From assembly GCA_900472485.1 (NCBI GenBank), contig UCII01000004.1:62001-126000 (forward strand): a stretch of DNA of 64,000 nt, read 5' to 3'. The translations under genes were made by a program, and so were the position numbers. Below are positions 1-8,033 of the stretch, piece after piece. Numbering within the stretch: position 1 is the first letter of the stretch; the number at the start of each line of letters is the position of its first letter. This stretch comes from Hyphomicrobiales bacterium. Its GTDB lineage: Bacteria; Pseudomonadota; Alphaproteobacteria; Rhizobiales; Rhizobiaceae. The notes under the pieces were generated by a model that worked only from the letters and a program-made list of their open reading frames with translations, did not search any database and was not told the origin of the DNA.

Positions 1-850
1 TAGCCAGAATGATCGCTCGCTGGCCATCATACCAGCTACCGATGTTCTGGTTTTGCACGCTGTCCTGCACGTCGGCGACGTCGCCGAGGTGAATTGGCTT
101 GCCGTTGGGATTGGCAATCACAAGCGTGCGAAACTCGTCGGCGTTGACGCGCTGCGTATCCGCATTGATCGTCATGCTCTGCGCCGAGTCTTGCAACGTG
201 CCGACCGGGACCTGGTTGTTGGCGTTGACAACGGCTGTGTTGACCGTGTCGATACCGATGCCGCGATCCAGAAGCTTGTTCGGATCGACGTCGATACGCA
301 CCGCGTAGGTCTGCGCCCCGTTTACGGTCACTTCAGCGACGCCAGGCAGTGTCGAGATCGATGGAGAGATGATGTTCTCGGCGATATCGTCGAGCTTGCT
401 GCGCTGCAAGGTGTCGCTTTGTACGGCGATCAGCATGACGGGCGCGTCGGCTGGATTGGTCTTCCTGTAGCTTGGCGGGGTGGTCAGGTTGTTGGGAAGT
501 TTTCTTTGTGCGGTCGAAATCGCCGCCTGCACGTCACCGGCGGCCGCGTCGATGTTGCGGTCGAGATTGAACTGCAGCACGATGCTGGTATTGCCAAGCG
601 AGTTTGTAGAAGAAATTTCGCTGATGCCGGGGATTGTCTCGAACTGCTTGATTAGCGGCGTGGCGACCGATGTCGCCATTGTCTGTGGTGAGGCGCCTGT
701 CAGCTGGGCCGAGACGTTGATCGTCGGGAAATCCACCTGCGGCACTGCTGCAACGGGGATGAGCTGATAGCCGGCGAGACCGGCAAGCACCACGCCGATC
801 GCGAGAAGCGTGGTCGCGACCGGACGCTGGATACAGAAGGTCGGGATCAT
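1..850 (-). CDS. RND efflux transporter inner-membrane subunit, MdtB/MdtC-like (N-terminal part; runs off the window)
   Basis: Only the first 283 codons are inside the window; the gene continues beyond base 1. The protein would be the proton-driven inner-membrane pump of a tripartite efflux system. What is visible is the HAE-1 start: residues about 1-30 hold the motif IQRPVATTLL followed by a hydrophobic helix, then PQVDFPTI and GASPQTMA, and then the porter domain with DVQAAIS and YRKTNPADAP, in the order and spacing of MdtC-type pumps. The start ATG (848-850) overlaps the stop of the membrane-fusion gene as ATGA, so the two are translationally coupled. Substrate cannot be told from this part. 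Confidence 0.93.
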   Translation of the reverse strand, partial: MIPTFCIQRPVATTLLAIGVVLAGLAGYQLIPVAAVPQVDFPTINVSAQLTGASPQTMATSVATPLIKQFETIPGISEISSTNSLGNTSIVLQFNLDRNIDAAAGDVQAAISTAQRKLPNNLTTPPSYRKTNPADAPVMLIAVQSDTLQRSKLDDIAENIISPSISTLPGVAEVTVNGAQTYAVRIDVDPNKLLDRGIGIDTVNTAVVNANNQVPVGTLQDSAQSMTINADTQRVNADEFRTLVIANPNGKPIHLGDVADVQDSVQNQNIGSWYDGQRAIILA

Positions 851-2079
851 TGTTGCGCTCCAACTGCGATGGTTTCGGTTTTTCCATCATCGGCCGAAGC
901 GACCTTCTCGTTTGGATTGTCGCTGAATTGTTCCTTGACTTCGGTGCCGTTGTTCAGTTGCGACTGGCCTTCGACAACGACATGATCGCCGACCGAAAGG
1001 CCTGTGGCGACGGCTGTGCGACCGCCATTGGCGCGAGCAATTGTCACCGGCGTAATCTTGACCTTGTTGTCCTTCACCACAAAGGCGATATAGCCGTCCG
1101 GCCCAGGGCTGACGGCCACGGTCGGCACGACGATAAGCTGCTCGTTGTCGGCGAAGTGAACCATGACATTCGCGGAGCGTCCCGGCCACAAGGCGCCGTT
1201 GGCGTTTTCGAAGGTTGCCTTCACGGCGATCGTTCCGGAAGCCTGGTCGACTGTGTTGTCGTAAAAGGTGATCGTTCCGGTACGAGGCTTGCCCTGTGCG
1301 GAACGGGGAACGGTGGTGACGTGGACAGGACCCGCGGCCAGCTGTTCCTGCAGTTCGCGCAGATTGTTTTCCTGCATGGTAAACTTGATATATGCCGGAT
1401 CATATTTGCTGATCGTCACGATCGGCGTGCCGGCGCTGACATAAGCCCCCAGGCTCAATTGAACGTCGCCAAGCCGGCCATCATAGGGTGCCCGTATGTC
1501 GGTATTTCCGAGCAGGACCTGATCCGAGGCAAGCTGTGCCTGGTCCGCGCTGAGCGTGGCAATGGCGGCGTCGCGGGTTGCACGTGCTTCATCGGCAGTC
1601 GCCTGAGTGCCGGCGCTGCTCGTAAGCAAGCTATTGGCACGGGTCAGCGCGGTCTCCGCTTGGGCAAGGTTTGCCTGGTCTTTCGTAATGTTCGCCTGGT
1701 CCTTGTTGACGGCAGCCTGTGCCGTACGCGGATCAAGCTTTGCGATCAGGTCGCCGGCTTTGACCGTCGCACCATCTTTTACCGCGATCTGCGTGATCAG
1801 CCCGGCTTCCTGTGCGGCGATCGTCGTTGAATCGATCGGCACGACCCAGCCGGTCGCTGGAACGTCCATGGGGAGCGAAGTTTTGACGGCGGCAACGGTC
1901 TTTACCGCGATTGGGCCGGCCTGACGCTTGCCGCCGGTCTGCGCCGCCTTGCCGGCATCTTTGGTTTCTGCAGAGGCTTGATCGACAAATGCGGAAAGGA
2001 AAGGAATACGGTCGCGATAGCTCCATGCAGCAAGGGCTGCGACGACAAGAAGGCCGAGGGGAAGCCAAAGTTTTTTCAT
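847..2079 (-). CDS. RND efflux periplasmic membrane-fusion (adaptor) protein
   Basis: Adaptor of the tripartite pump encoded just downstream. I place the start at the ATG of MKKLWLPLGL (410 aa) because the hydrophobic anchor begins there; a longer frame to 2148 adds a polar leader that does not look like a signal. After one N-terminal membrane segment (residues about 4-20) come a lipoyl/barrel-sandwich half (AAQEAGLITQIAVKDGATVKAG region), an alanine- and glutamine-rich alpha-hairpin (about 105-180), the second lipoyl half (DIRAPYDGRLG) and beta-barrel and membrane-proximal domains. These are the HlyD/MdtA family features. It overlaps the pump gene by 4 bases. No adjacent regulator is present on the upstream side. 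Confidence 0.92.
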   Translation of the reverse strand: MKKLWLPLGLLVVAALAAWSYRDRIPFLSAFVDQASAETKDAGKAAQTGGKRQAGPIAVKTVAAVKTSLPMDVPATGWVVPIDSTTIAAQEAGLITQIAVKDGATVKAGDLIAKLDPRTAQAAVNKDQANITKDQANLAQAETALTRANSLLTSSAGTQATADEARATRDAAIATLSADQAQLASDQVLLGNTDIRAPYDGRLGDVQLSLGAYVSAGTPIVTISKYDPAYIKFTMQENNLRELQEQLAAGPVHVTTVPRSAQGKPRTGTITFYDNTVDQASGTIAVKATFENANGALWPGRSANVMVHFADNEQLIVVPTVAVSPGPDGYIAFVVKDNKVKITPVTIARANGGRTAVATGLSVGDHVVVEGQSQLNNGTEVKEQFSDNPNEKVASADDGKTETIAVGAQQ

Positions 2080-2505
2080 ATTTAAAGAACCGGTCGGGGC
2101 TTGTTGCAGGAAGCGCAGTGACGTTGAAGTGTATTTATTGCGTCGCACAACAAAGACGAGCTTCGCCGCAATTCATCACATCGCCGTCGCCGCTAACGTT
2201 CGGTAATTCTGTCCCTTTAACGCGAATTCATGAACGTTGATGCCGTGCAATCTACCACAGTTCCGGACGACGAAAAATTAAAGCTTGGAAAGCTTTCGAA
2301 TTGTTCCTGTTTGTGCAGTGCAACAAACAGCCAAATGACTATTTTTTGATTGCCGCTATGTAATAATCGGTCGGCAAAACAGCTTTAGGCGGTATTTATA
2401 GTGTAGAGATGTGCTGCAGCGTGCATAGAAGCGTTGCTGCAGCTCACGGAATTGTGTTGTCAGGCTCTATTGCGACGGCCCGCACTCTGTTCGCCGGTGG
2501 CGACC
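2080..2505. other. Intergenic region upstream of the efflux operon
   Basis: About 426 bases without a convincing gene. It is more AT-rich than the flanks and should hold the promoter of the minus-strand efflux operon. I see no tRNA, strong terminator or long dyad in it; short frames here have no ribosome-binding site or family features. Confidence 0.5.
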
Positions 2506-3294
2506 TCAAAGAGAGCGAGCAGCTCCCCCATCGCAGCGGACCATGGTGCCCGTCACGTAGCTCGCCGGTTCGCTGCAAAGGAAGGCGGCGGTGGCGGCGA
2601 ATTCCTCGACGCGGCCGTAGCGACCGGCGGGGATGCGCTGCTGACGCTCGGCGCTGACATCTTCGAGGCTCCTGCCTCCGCGCTTGGCCGTGGCGGTATC
2701 GAGCTCGGCCAGCCGATCGGTCGCAATGCTGCCCGGCAGCAGCATGTTGACCGTGATGCCATGTGCGGCCACTTCGCTGGCCAGCGTCTTGCTCCAGCCG
2801 GCAAGCGCCGGGCGCAGCGTGTTGGAAAGCGCAAGATTGGGAATGGGCTCGATGACGCCGGAGGAGGCGACGGTGAGAATACGTCCCCAGCCTTGTGCCT
2901 TCATGCCTGGTAAGAGCGCATTGGTCAGGGTGATGATCCGCGACACCATCGAGATGAAATAGGTCTCCAGCCGGTCGGCGGTCATGTCTTCCGTCGTTCC
3001 CGGCGTTGGTCCGCCGCTATTGTTGACGAGAATATCGATGCCGCCAAGCTTCTCTATGGCTGCCTTGGTAACCACATCCACGAAGTTCTCGTCGTTGAGG
3101 TCGGCCCAGATCCAGTCGGCGTGGCCCTTGCCCTCGGCATTGATGGCCTTGCAATTGTTCTCAAGCCTTTCGCCGCTGCGGCCGCAGAGCAAGACATTCG
3201 CGCCCTCGCGGGCGAGCGCCACTGCGATGCCATGGCCCAGCCCCTTCGACGACGCGAGCACCAGCGCGCGCTTTCCGCCAATACCAAGATCCAT
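2506..3294 (-). CDS. SDR-family oxidoreductase, atypical (BKR-like, lacks YxxxK)
   Basis: A 262-residue Rossmann-fold protein of the short-chain dehydrogenase size. The glycine motif is the variant ASSKGLGHG near residue 15, and NNSGGP replaces the usual NNAG. At the catalytic position, where classical SDRs have YxxxK, the sequence reads LSNTLRPALAGWSKTLA, so the catalytic tyrosine and lysine pair is absent. The C-terminal GTMVRCDGG strand is normal. This combination is known from the BKR-like atypical subgroup annotated as 3-oxoacyl-ACP reductase-like. The ATG at 3294 is preceded by AAGG at a good distance; an in-frame GTG at 3303 is the alternative. Substrate unknown. Confidence 0.85.
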   Translation of the reverse strand: MDLGIGGKRALVLASSKGLGHGIAVALAREGANVLLCGRSGERLENNCKAINAEGKGHADWIWADLNDENFVDVVTKAAIEKLGGIDILVNNSGGPTPGTTEDMTADRLETYFISMVSRIITLTNALLPGMKAQGWGRILTVASSGVIEPIPNLALSNTLRPALAGWSKTLASEVAAHGITVNMLLPGSIATDRLAELDTATAKRGGRSLEDVSAERQQRIPAGRYGRVEEFAATAAFLCSEPASYVTGTMVRCDGGAARSL

Positions 3295-3584
3295 CTTGAT
3301 CACCCTTCATGCTATTCGGATTGTCTGATCGGCATTTATAGAGCCATCGGAGGACTATGGAAGGCGCACTTCGCAGGTGGTCGCAAATACCATCGAATAT
3401 TGACGTTAACGTAAGAGTAATTTAACTTGTTTTACGTGTTGGGCAAATTGGGGGATTGCCTGTCGCTTCCCGGCTCGACAATCCCTTCCCATTTTGACAA
3501 GAGATAACGGAAATGGGGAAGACGCCCAAAGGGGATGAGGCCGTGGTCCAAGATCATCGGGCGCCGGCCAAGCGGAGAAGATGA

Positions 3585-5249
3585 ATGACTGACGCCAGCG
3601 AGTTGCCGGAACGCGAGAGCATGGAATTCGACGTCGTGATTGTCGGCGCAGGTCCAGCGGGCCTGTCGGCTGCGATCCGGCTGAAGCAGATCAACCCGGA
3701 TCTGACCGTCGTCGTGCTCGAGAAGGGAGCCGAAGTCGGCGCGCATATCCTGTCAGGCGCCGTCGTCGATCCGATCGGCATCGACCGGCTGCTGCCCGGC
3801 TGGCGCGAAGAGGAGGGGCATCCCTTCAAGACCGAGGTGACGGATGATCATTTCCTGTTCCTGGGGCCGGCTGGCTCCATCCGCCTGCCGAATTTCCTGA
3901 TGCCGCCGCTGATGAGCAATCACGGCAACTATATCGTTTCGCTCGGTAATGTCTGTCGCTGGCTGGCCGAGAAGGCCGAGGTCCTCGGCGTCGAGATCTA
4001 TCCCGGCTTTGCCGCGACCGAAGTGCTCTATAATGACGAGGGTGCCGTCATCGGTGTCGCGACCGGCGACATGGGCATCGAGAAGAACGGCGAACCCGGC
4101 CCGAACTATACGCGCGGCATGGCGTTGCTCGGCAAATATGTGCTGATCGGTGAGGGTGTGCGCGGCTCGCTTGCCAAGCAGCTGATCGCCAAGTTCGATC
4201 TCGCGCGCAACAGCGACGTGCCGAAGTTCGGCATCGGCATCAAGGAACTCTGGGAGGTCAAGCCGGAGAACCACAGACAAGGCCTGGTGCAACACTCCTT
4301 CGGCTGGCCGCTCGGTATGAAGACGGGCGGCGGTTCTTTCCTCTATCATCTGGAGGACAATCTCGTCGCCGTCGGCTTCGTCGTGCACCTGAACTACAAA
4401 AACCCCTATCTGTACCCTTTCGAGGAATTCCAGCGCTTCAAGACGCATCCGGCCATCCGCGGCACCTTCGAGGGCGGCAAGCGCATCTCCTACGGCGCGC
4501 GTGCCATCACCGAGGGCGGCTGGCAATCGGTGCCGAAGCTCACGTTCCCGGGTGGCGCGCTGATCGGCTGTTCGGCCGGCTTCGTCAACGTTCCCCGCAT
4601 CAAGGGCAGCCACAACGCGGTGCTGTCGGGCGTGCTCGCGGCCGACAGGATCGCCGCGGCGATCGCGGCCGGTCGCGGCAATGACGAAGTGATCGAGATC
4701 GAGAACGAATGGCGCACCTCCGACATCGGCAAGGATCTGAAGCGCGTCCGGAACGTCAAGCCGCTGTGGTCGAAGTTCGGCACGGCGATTGGCGTGGCCC
4801 TCGGCGGTCTCGACATGTGGACGAACCAGCTGTTCGGCTTCTCCTTCTTCGGCACGCTGAAGCACGGCAAGACGGACGCACAGAGCCTGGAGCCTGCAGC
4901 CCAGCACCAGAAGATCGACTATCCGAAACCGGATGGCGTGCTGACCTTCGACCGTCTCTCCTCGGTGTTCCTGTCGAACACCAACCACGAGGAAGACCAG
5001 CCGGTGCATCTGCAGGTCAAGGACATGGCGCTGCAGGTGTCGTCGGAACACGATATCTTCGCCGGCCCGTCGACGCGTTATTGTCCCGCAGGCGTCTACG
5101 AATGGGTGGAGAAGGACGGCAAGGATACCTTCGTCATCAACGCCCAGAACTGCGTCCACTGTAAGACCTGCGACATCAAGGACCCGAACCAGAACATCAA
5201 CTGGGTTCCCCCGCAGGGCGGCGAGGGCCCGGTCTATCCGAATATGTGA
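3585..5249 (+). CDS. Electron transfer flavoprotein-ubiquinone oxidoreductase (ETF-QO)
   Basis: Passes electrons from reduced ETF (fatty-acid, amino-acid and choline-derivative oxidation) to the quinone pool at the inner membrane. The 554-residue length is that of the family. Residues about 15-35 form the FAD-binding fold (DVVIVGAGPAGLSAA). The C-terminus has the 4Fe-4S ligands: C in RYCPAGVYEW, then NCVHCKTCDIKDP, and the family ending GGEGPVYPNM. A membrane-surface hydrophobic stretch lies near FFGTLKHG. A GNAT gene starts six bases after the stop, so the two are probably co-transcribed. Long minus-strand reading frames across this gene are shadows. Confidence 0.97.
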   Translation: MTDASELPERESMEFDVVIVGAGPAGLSAAIRLKQINPDLTVVVLEKGAEVGAHILSGAVVDPIGIDRLLPGWREEEGHPFKTEVTDDHFLFLGPAGSIRLPNFLMPPLMSNHGNYIVSLGNVCRWLAEKAEVLGVEIYPGFAATEVLYNDEGAVIGVATGDMGIEKNGEPGPNYTRGMALLGKYVLIGEGVRGSLAKQLIAKFDLARNSDVPKFGIGIKELWEVKPENHRQGLVQHSFGWPLGMKTGGGSFLYHLEDNLVAVGFVVHLNYKNPYLYPFEEFQRFKTHPAIRGTFEGGKRISYGARAITEGGWQSVPKLTFPGGALIGCSAGFVNVPRIKGSHNAVLSGVLAADRIAAAIAAGRGNDEVIEIENEWRTSDIGKDLKRVRNVKPLWSKFGTAIGVALGGLDMWTNQLFGFSFFGTLKHGKTDAQSLEPAAQHQKIDYPKPDGVLTFDRLSSVFLSNTNHEEDQPVHLQVKDMALQVSSEHDIFAGPSTRYCPAGVYEWVEKDGKDTFVINAQNCVHCKTCDIKDPNQNINWVPPQGGEGPVYPNM

Positions 5250-5255
5250 GATGCA

Positions 5256-5783
5256 ATGACGGAGATCGAACAAGGTGCCTGGACGATCCGCTCGGCCAGG
5301 GCCGAGGAACTGCATCTGCTCGCTGCCATCGAGATCGATGCCTTCTGGGCTCTGCATGCGGCTGGCGCGGTCGCCTGTGAGCCGACGTCGCTGCCGCTTG
5401 ACGTGTTGGAGCAATCCCTGGCGGAAGACTTGCTGTTTGTCGCCGTCGACGATGAAGATCAGCCATTCGGCTTTCTGGCCGGCGTTATGAAAGATAGCTC
5501 GGTTCACATCGCCGAAATCGATGTCGTCAGGCGCCGGCAGAAGCAGGGTGTCGGACGGCGGCTGATGGAAGCTGCGATTGCGGCGGCGAGAACGCAAGGG
5601 GCCGCTGGCGTCACTTTGACGACGGACCGGCAGGTGGCTTTCAACGCGCCATTCTATGCGTCCCTAGGATTTCAAATCCGCGATGACGAGGAAAGGCCAG
5701 CCGTTCTCACCCAGATTCTGGAGAATGAGGTTGCCCACGGCGCCGATCCGGCCAGACGTGTAGCCATGGCGCTGCGCTTCTGA
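5256..5783 (+). CDS. GNAT-family N-acetyltransferase
   Basis: A 175-residue acetyl-CoA dependent acyltransferase by fold. Motif A, the pyrophosphate-binding loop, is RQKQGVGRRLM at residues about 92-102, preceded by the strand VHIAEIDVVRR. The later FNAPFYASLGF is the usual motif-B region with its conserved tyrosine. It starts six bases after the ETF-QO stop codon, which suggests the same transcript, but nothing in the sequence tells the acceptor substrate. It converges on the vapC gene, with one base between the stops. Confidence 0.88.
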   Translation: MTEIEQGAWTIRSARAEELHLLAAIEIDAFWALHAAGAVACEPTSLPLDVLEQSLAEDLLFVAVDDEDQPFGFLAGVMKDSSVHIAEIDVVRRRQKQGVGRRLMEAAIAAARTQGAAGVTLTTDRQVAFNAPFYASLGFQIRDDEERPAVLTQILENEVAHGADPARRVAMALRF

Positions 5784-5784
5784 A

Positions 5785-6150
5785 TTATAGCGGCGCGGCA
5801 ATTCCGAGGTTTTCGGCGACACGTTGCAGGCGCTTGTCGCGCGTCCAGAGATAGGTTCCGGGCGCCAGTATCGTCGCGGCCGCGAGATGAGCATCGATAT
5901 AGCCGATTCCCGCGCCCTGCAGTTTGTTGCTCCGGATGAAATAAAGAACGTCCTCATCCGAGGTTCTCGCAATCGGGGGCAGTCGGCGGAGGCTTCCCAT
6001 TATGAGATCATATTGCCGCAGATTGCCAAGGCCGATCTCACCGACGACGAAAGGATGAACGACGACCTGCTTTTGCTCCAGTAGAGACTGGAGCCGCGCC
6101 TCCGACATATGAAAGTGATCGATCCAGATCGACGTATCGACCAGGATCAT
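5785..6150 (-). CDS. vapC: Type II toxin VapC, PIN-domain ribonuclease
   Basis: A 121-residue PIN-domain protein, the toxin half of a VapBC module. The acidic metal-binding residues are visible: D5 in MILVDTSIWIDHF, E in VVGEIGLG near residue 38, D in GYIDAHLAAA near 100 and D in LWTRDKRL near 115. Known VapC toxins are Mg-dependent RNases that cut tRNA or rRNA; the target here is unknown. The start overlaps the vapB stop by four bases, the normal antitoxin-first order that keeps the antitoxin in excess. Confidence 0.93.
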   Translation of the reverse strand: MILVDTSIWIDHFHMSEARLQSLLEQKQVVVHPFVVGEIGLGNLRQYDLIMGSLRRLPPIARTSDEDVLYFIRSNKLQGAGIGYIDAHLAAATILAPGTYLWTRDKRLQRVAENLGIAAPL

Positions 6151-6344
6151 TCGACGCCAAACTGACGGCGAGGGGGAGCTGTGATATTCGGTTCGGTGCC
6201 GCCGAGACGTATCAGGGTTTTGGCGGCTTCCCGTTCCACAAGCGCTTTCAATGCTTCACGCAGGATCGCCGAAGTCTCGGCCAGGCCAGTAACCTCGCGT
6301 GCATCCGCAAGCAACTTATCGTCGATGGCTACGGTGGTGCGCAT
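6147..6344 (-). CDS. vapB: Type II antitoxin VapB
   Basis: A 65-residue antitoxin partner of the adjacent PIN toxin. The start MRTTVAIDDKLL is preceded by GGAG eight bases upstream, which is why I prefer it to in-frame ATGs up to 6377. The N-terminal beta strand followed by helices (ADAREVTGL, AILREALKALVERE) is the ribbon-helix-helix DNA-binding pattern of VapB/DUF2191 antitoxins; the proline-rich tail would wrap VapC. Such pairs repress their own promoter, which would lie at about 6345-6446. A standard chromosomal VapBC pair with no mobile element next to it. Confidence 0.9.
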   Translation of the reverse strand: MRTTVAIDDKLLADAREVTGLAETSAILREALKALVEREAAKTLIRLGGTEPNITAPPRRQFGVE

Positions 6345-6446
6345 TGATATCTCCGTTGTCATCAAAATTAGCATCATGTGATGCTGCTTTCAATGCCGAA
6401 GGCTGCACATGGCAGCCCTCGATCCATTGTCTTGCGGATAATGGGG

Positions 6447-7355
6447 TTATCTCCGGGCCAGCACTCCGGTCGACAGTGCCACTCCAAGTCCCGTAACGAT
6501 TGCGGCTGCAATGCCAGCCATTCCGATTTCTTCACCGAGCAGAAAGCCGCCGCCGATCGTGGCAAGAACAGGGGTGATGGCGGTGAAGGCTGCGGCCTGC
6601 GTGCCACCGAGAGCCTGGACGGCAAGACCATAGGCAAGCGTAGCGGCAAGACCTGACAGCAGCCCTTGGCTGACGATCTGCAGACCTATTTCCGGCAGCG
6701 GCACCGAGGCGAGCGAACTACCGAAGATGGCGGCCAGTGCGACATGGATCAGGAACGACCAGACGGCGATGATGGCGCTCGACTGCACGGCGCTCAGCCC
6801 GGAGCGGCGGAAGGCGTGGGTATAGGTCGCCCAGAGCAGGGCGGCAAGCGGCAGCAGCGTAAAGCCCTCCCAGGAAATCTGCACGCCATAGAGGCTGCGG
6901 CCAAGCAGAATCACGACGCCGGCGACGATACCGCCAAGACCGAGCCAGCGGGTAATATCAAGCCGTTCGCGGAACAGCAGTACTCCGATCAGGGCTGCTG
7001 CCAGCGGCATGGACCCGCCGAGCAGAATGCCGGCCGACGATGCCGGCGTGAACTGGATGGCGAAGGTGGTGAGCTGGAAGAAGAGGGCGCCGGAGCCGCA
7101 GACCATCAACGCCAGGAGCTTCAGCGGCACACCCTTCGGCAGCAGGCCTGTCTTCCACCAGACGGGAGCCAGCACCAAGGCCGGCACGCCATAGCGGATC
7201 AGGCCGAGGTCGATGGTGCCCATCTGCGTTTCGGCTGTATGACGGGTGGCAAGAATCCAGTTTGCCCAAATCAAGACGGTCACGATGGCACCTGCATAGC
7301 CGACCATGGTGGGGGTTGCCTTGCGGGTGGAGAGAGACAAAGCGGTCATCGACAT
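6447..7355 (-). CDS. DMT-superfamily transporter (EamA domains)
   Basis: An integral membrane protein of about 302 residues with ten predicted helices arranged as two EamA repeats, the layout of 10-TMS drug/metabolite exporters. The first repeat runs from VGYAGAIVTVLIWANW to the loop RERLDITRW, and the second ends in LLGEEIGMAGIAAAIV. Two in-frame ATGs, 7355 and 7349, follow a GGAAAGG ribosome-binding site; spacing slightly favours 7349. It is divergently transcribed from an Lrp/AsnC regulator 139 bases away, a common arrangement in which the regulator senses an amino acid and controls its exporter. An amino-acid export role is inference. Confidence 0.9.
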   Translation of the reverse strand: MSMTALSLSTRKATPTMVGYAGAIVTVLIWANWILATRHTAETQMGTIDLGLIRYGVPALVLAPVWWKTGLLPKGVPLKLLALMVCGSGALFFQLTTFAIQFTPASSAGILLGGSMPLAAALIGVLLFRERLDITRWLGLGGIVAGVVILLGRSLYGVQISWEGFTLLPLAALLWATYTHAFRRSGLSAVQSSAIIAVWSFLIHVALAAIFGSSLASVPLPEIGLQIVSQGLLSGLAATLAYGLAVQALGGTQAAAFTAITPVLATIGGGFLLGEEIGMAGIAAAIVTGLGVALSTGVLARR

Positions 7356-7493
7356 ATCCTTTCCAACGATCCGGTTATCTTTCGAATGAAGAGAAGATAG
7401 CGCCGAAGGCCGAGGCATGTCCTTGCTAGTTATGGCTCCAAAATCATGCTATGAGCAATGATCTGCCAAAATTCATGATTGAGTTTCCCGGAA

Positions 7494-7967
7494 ATGCCAA
7501 AACTGGATAAATTCGATATTGCGATCCTCAACTGCCTGCAGGAGGATGCGCGCGCCACCAATGTCGAGATTGCCGAGCGCGTGAATCTCTCGCCGTCTCC
7601 CTGCCTCAGGCGCATCCGAAATCTGGAAAAATCCGGGCTCTTGCGCGGCTACCGCGCCGATATCGACCGCAAACAGGCCGGCCTCGGCCTCACGGTCTTC
7701 GTGGAACTCAAGGTCGGCCATCATTCGAAGGAGAATTCCGAGACGCAGCAGGCAGCATTGCTCGCCATTCCGGAAGTCGTCGCCTGTCATCTGATTTCGG
7801 GCACGGCCGATTTCCTGGCTGAAGTCGTGGTGGAGGATCTGGCCGCCTACGAGAAGGTGATGTCGGAAAAGCTTCTGGTGCTTCCCGGCGTGGTCGATCT
7901 GCGCTCGAACTTCGCGATCCGCACGATCAAGACCAATGGTGCGTTGAAACTGCCGGTGCCTGAATGA
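7494..7967 (+). CDS. Lrp/AsnC-family transcriptional regulator
   Basis: A 157-residue feast/famine regulator. Residues 1-60 hold the helix-turn-helix (KLDKFDIAILNCLQEDAR, then LSPSPCLRRIRNLEKSGLL), followed by the strand YRADIDRKQAGL and a RAM effector-binding domain (VACHLISGTADFLAEVVVEDL). The ATG of MPKLDKF is the natural family start; a TTG 15 bases upstream is the only longer option. It is divergent from the EamA-type transporter, its probable target. The stop is followed closely by a strong bidirectional terminator shared with mgtE. Confidence 0.93.
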   Translation: MPKLDKFDIAILNCLQEDARATNVEIAERVNLSPSPCLRRIRNLEKSGLLRGYRADIDRKQAGLGLTVFVELKVGHHSKENSETQQAALLAIPEVVACHLISGTADFLAEVVVEDLAAYEKVMSEKLLVLPGVVDLRSNFAIRTIKTNGALKLPVPE

Positions 7968-7988
7968 AACAGCCGGAATGAAAACATA

Positions 7989-8012
7989 AAAGGGGCCGGC
8001 GGCGGCCCCTTT
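7989..8012. terminator. Bidirectional intrinsic terminator between the Lrp gene and mgtE
   Basis: Perfect 10-bp stem (AAAGGGGCCG / CGGCCCCTTT) with the four-base loop GCGG. It begins 22 bases after the Lrp stop and ends 22 bases before the mgtE stop. The T and A flanks are short (three bases), so it may work on both strands but with modest strength. Confidence 0.8.
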
Positions 8013-8033
8013 ACGATGAGAGTCTGATTATCC

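Noticed and set aside
3753..5597. A 614-codon minus-strand open frame
   Set aside because: It lies opposite ETF-QO and the GNAT gene, which have strong family motifs; the minus frame has only arginine/aspartate-rich shadow composition.
6447..7418. Start of the DMT transporter at 7418
   Set aside because: The first 21 residues are polar and untypical; a Shine-Dalgarno stands before the ATGs at 7355 and 7349 instead.
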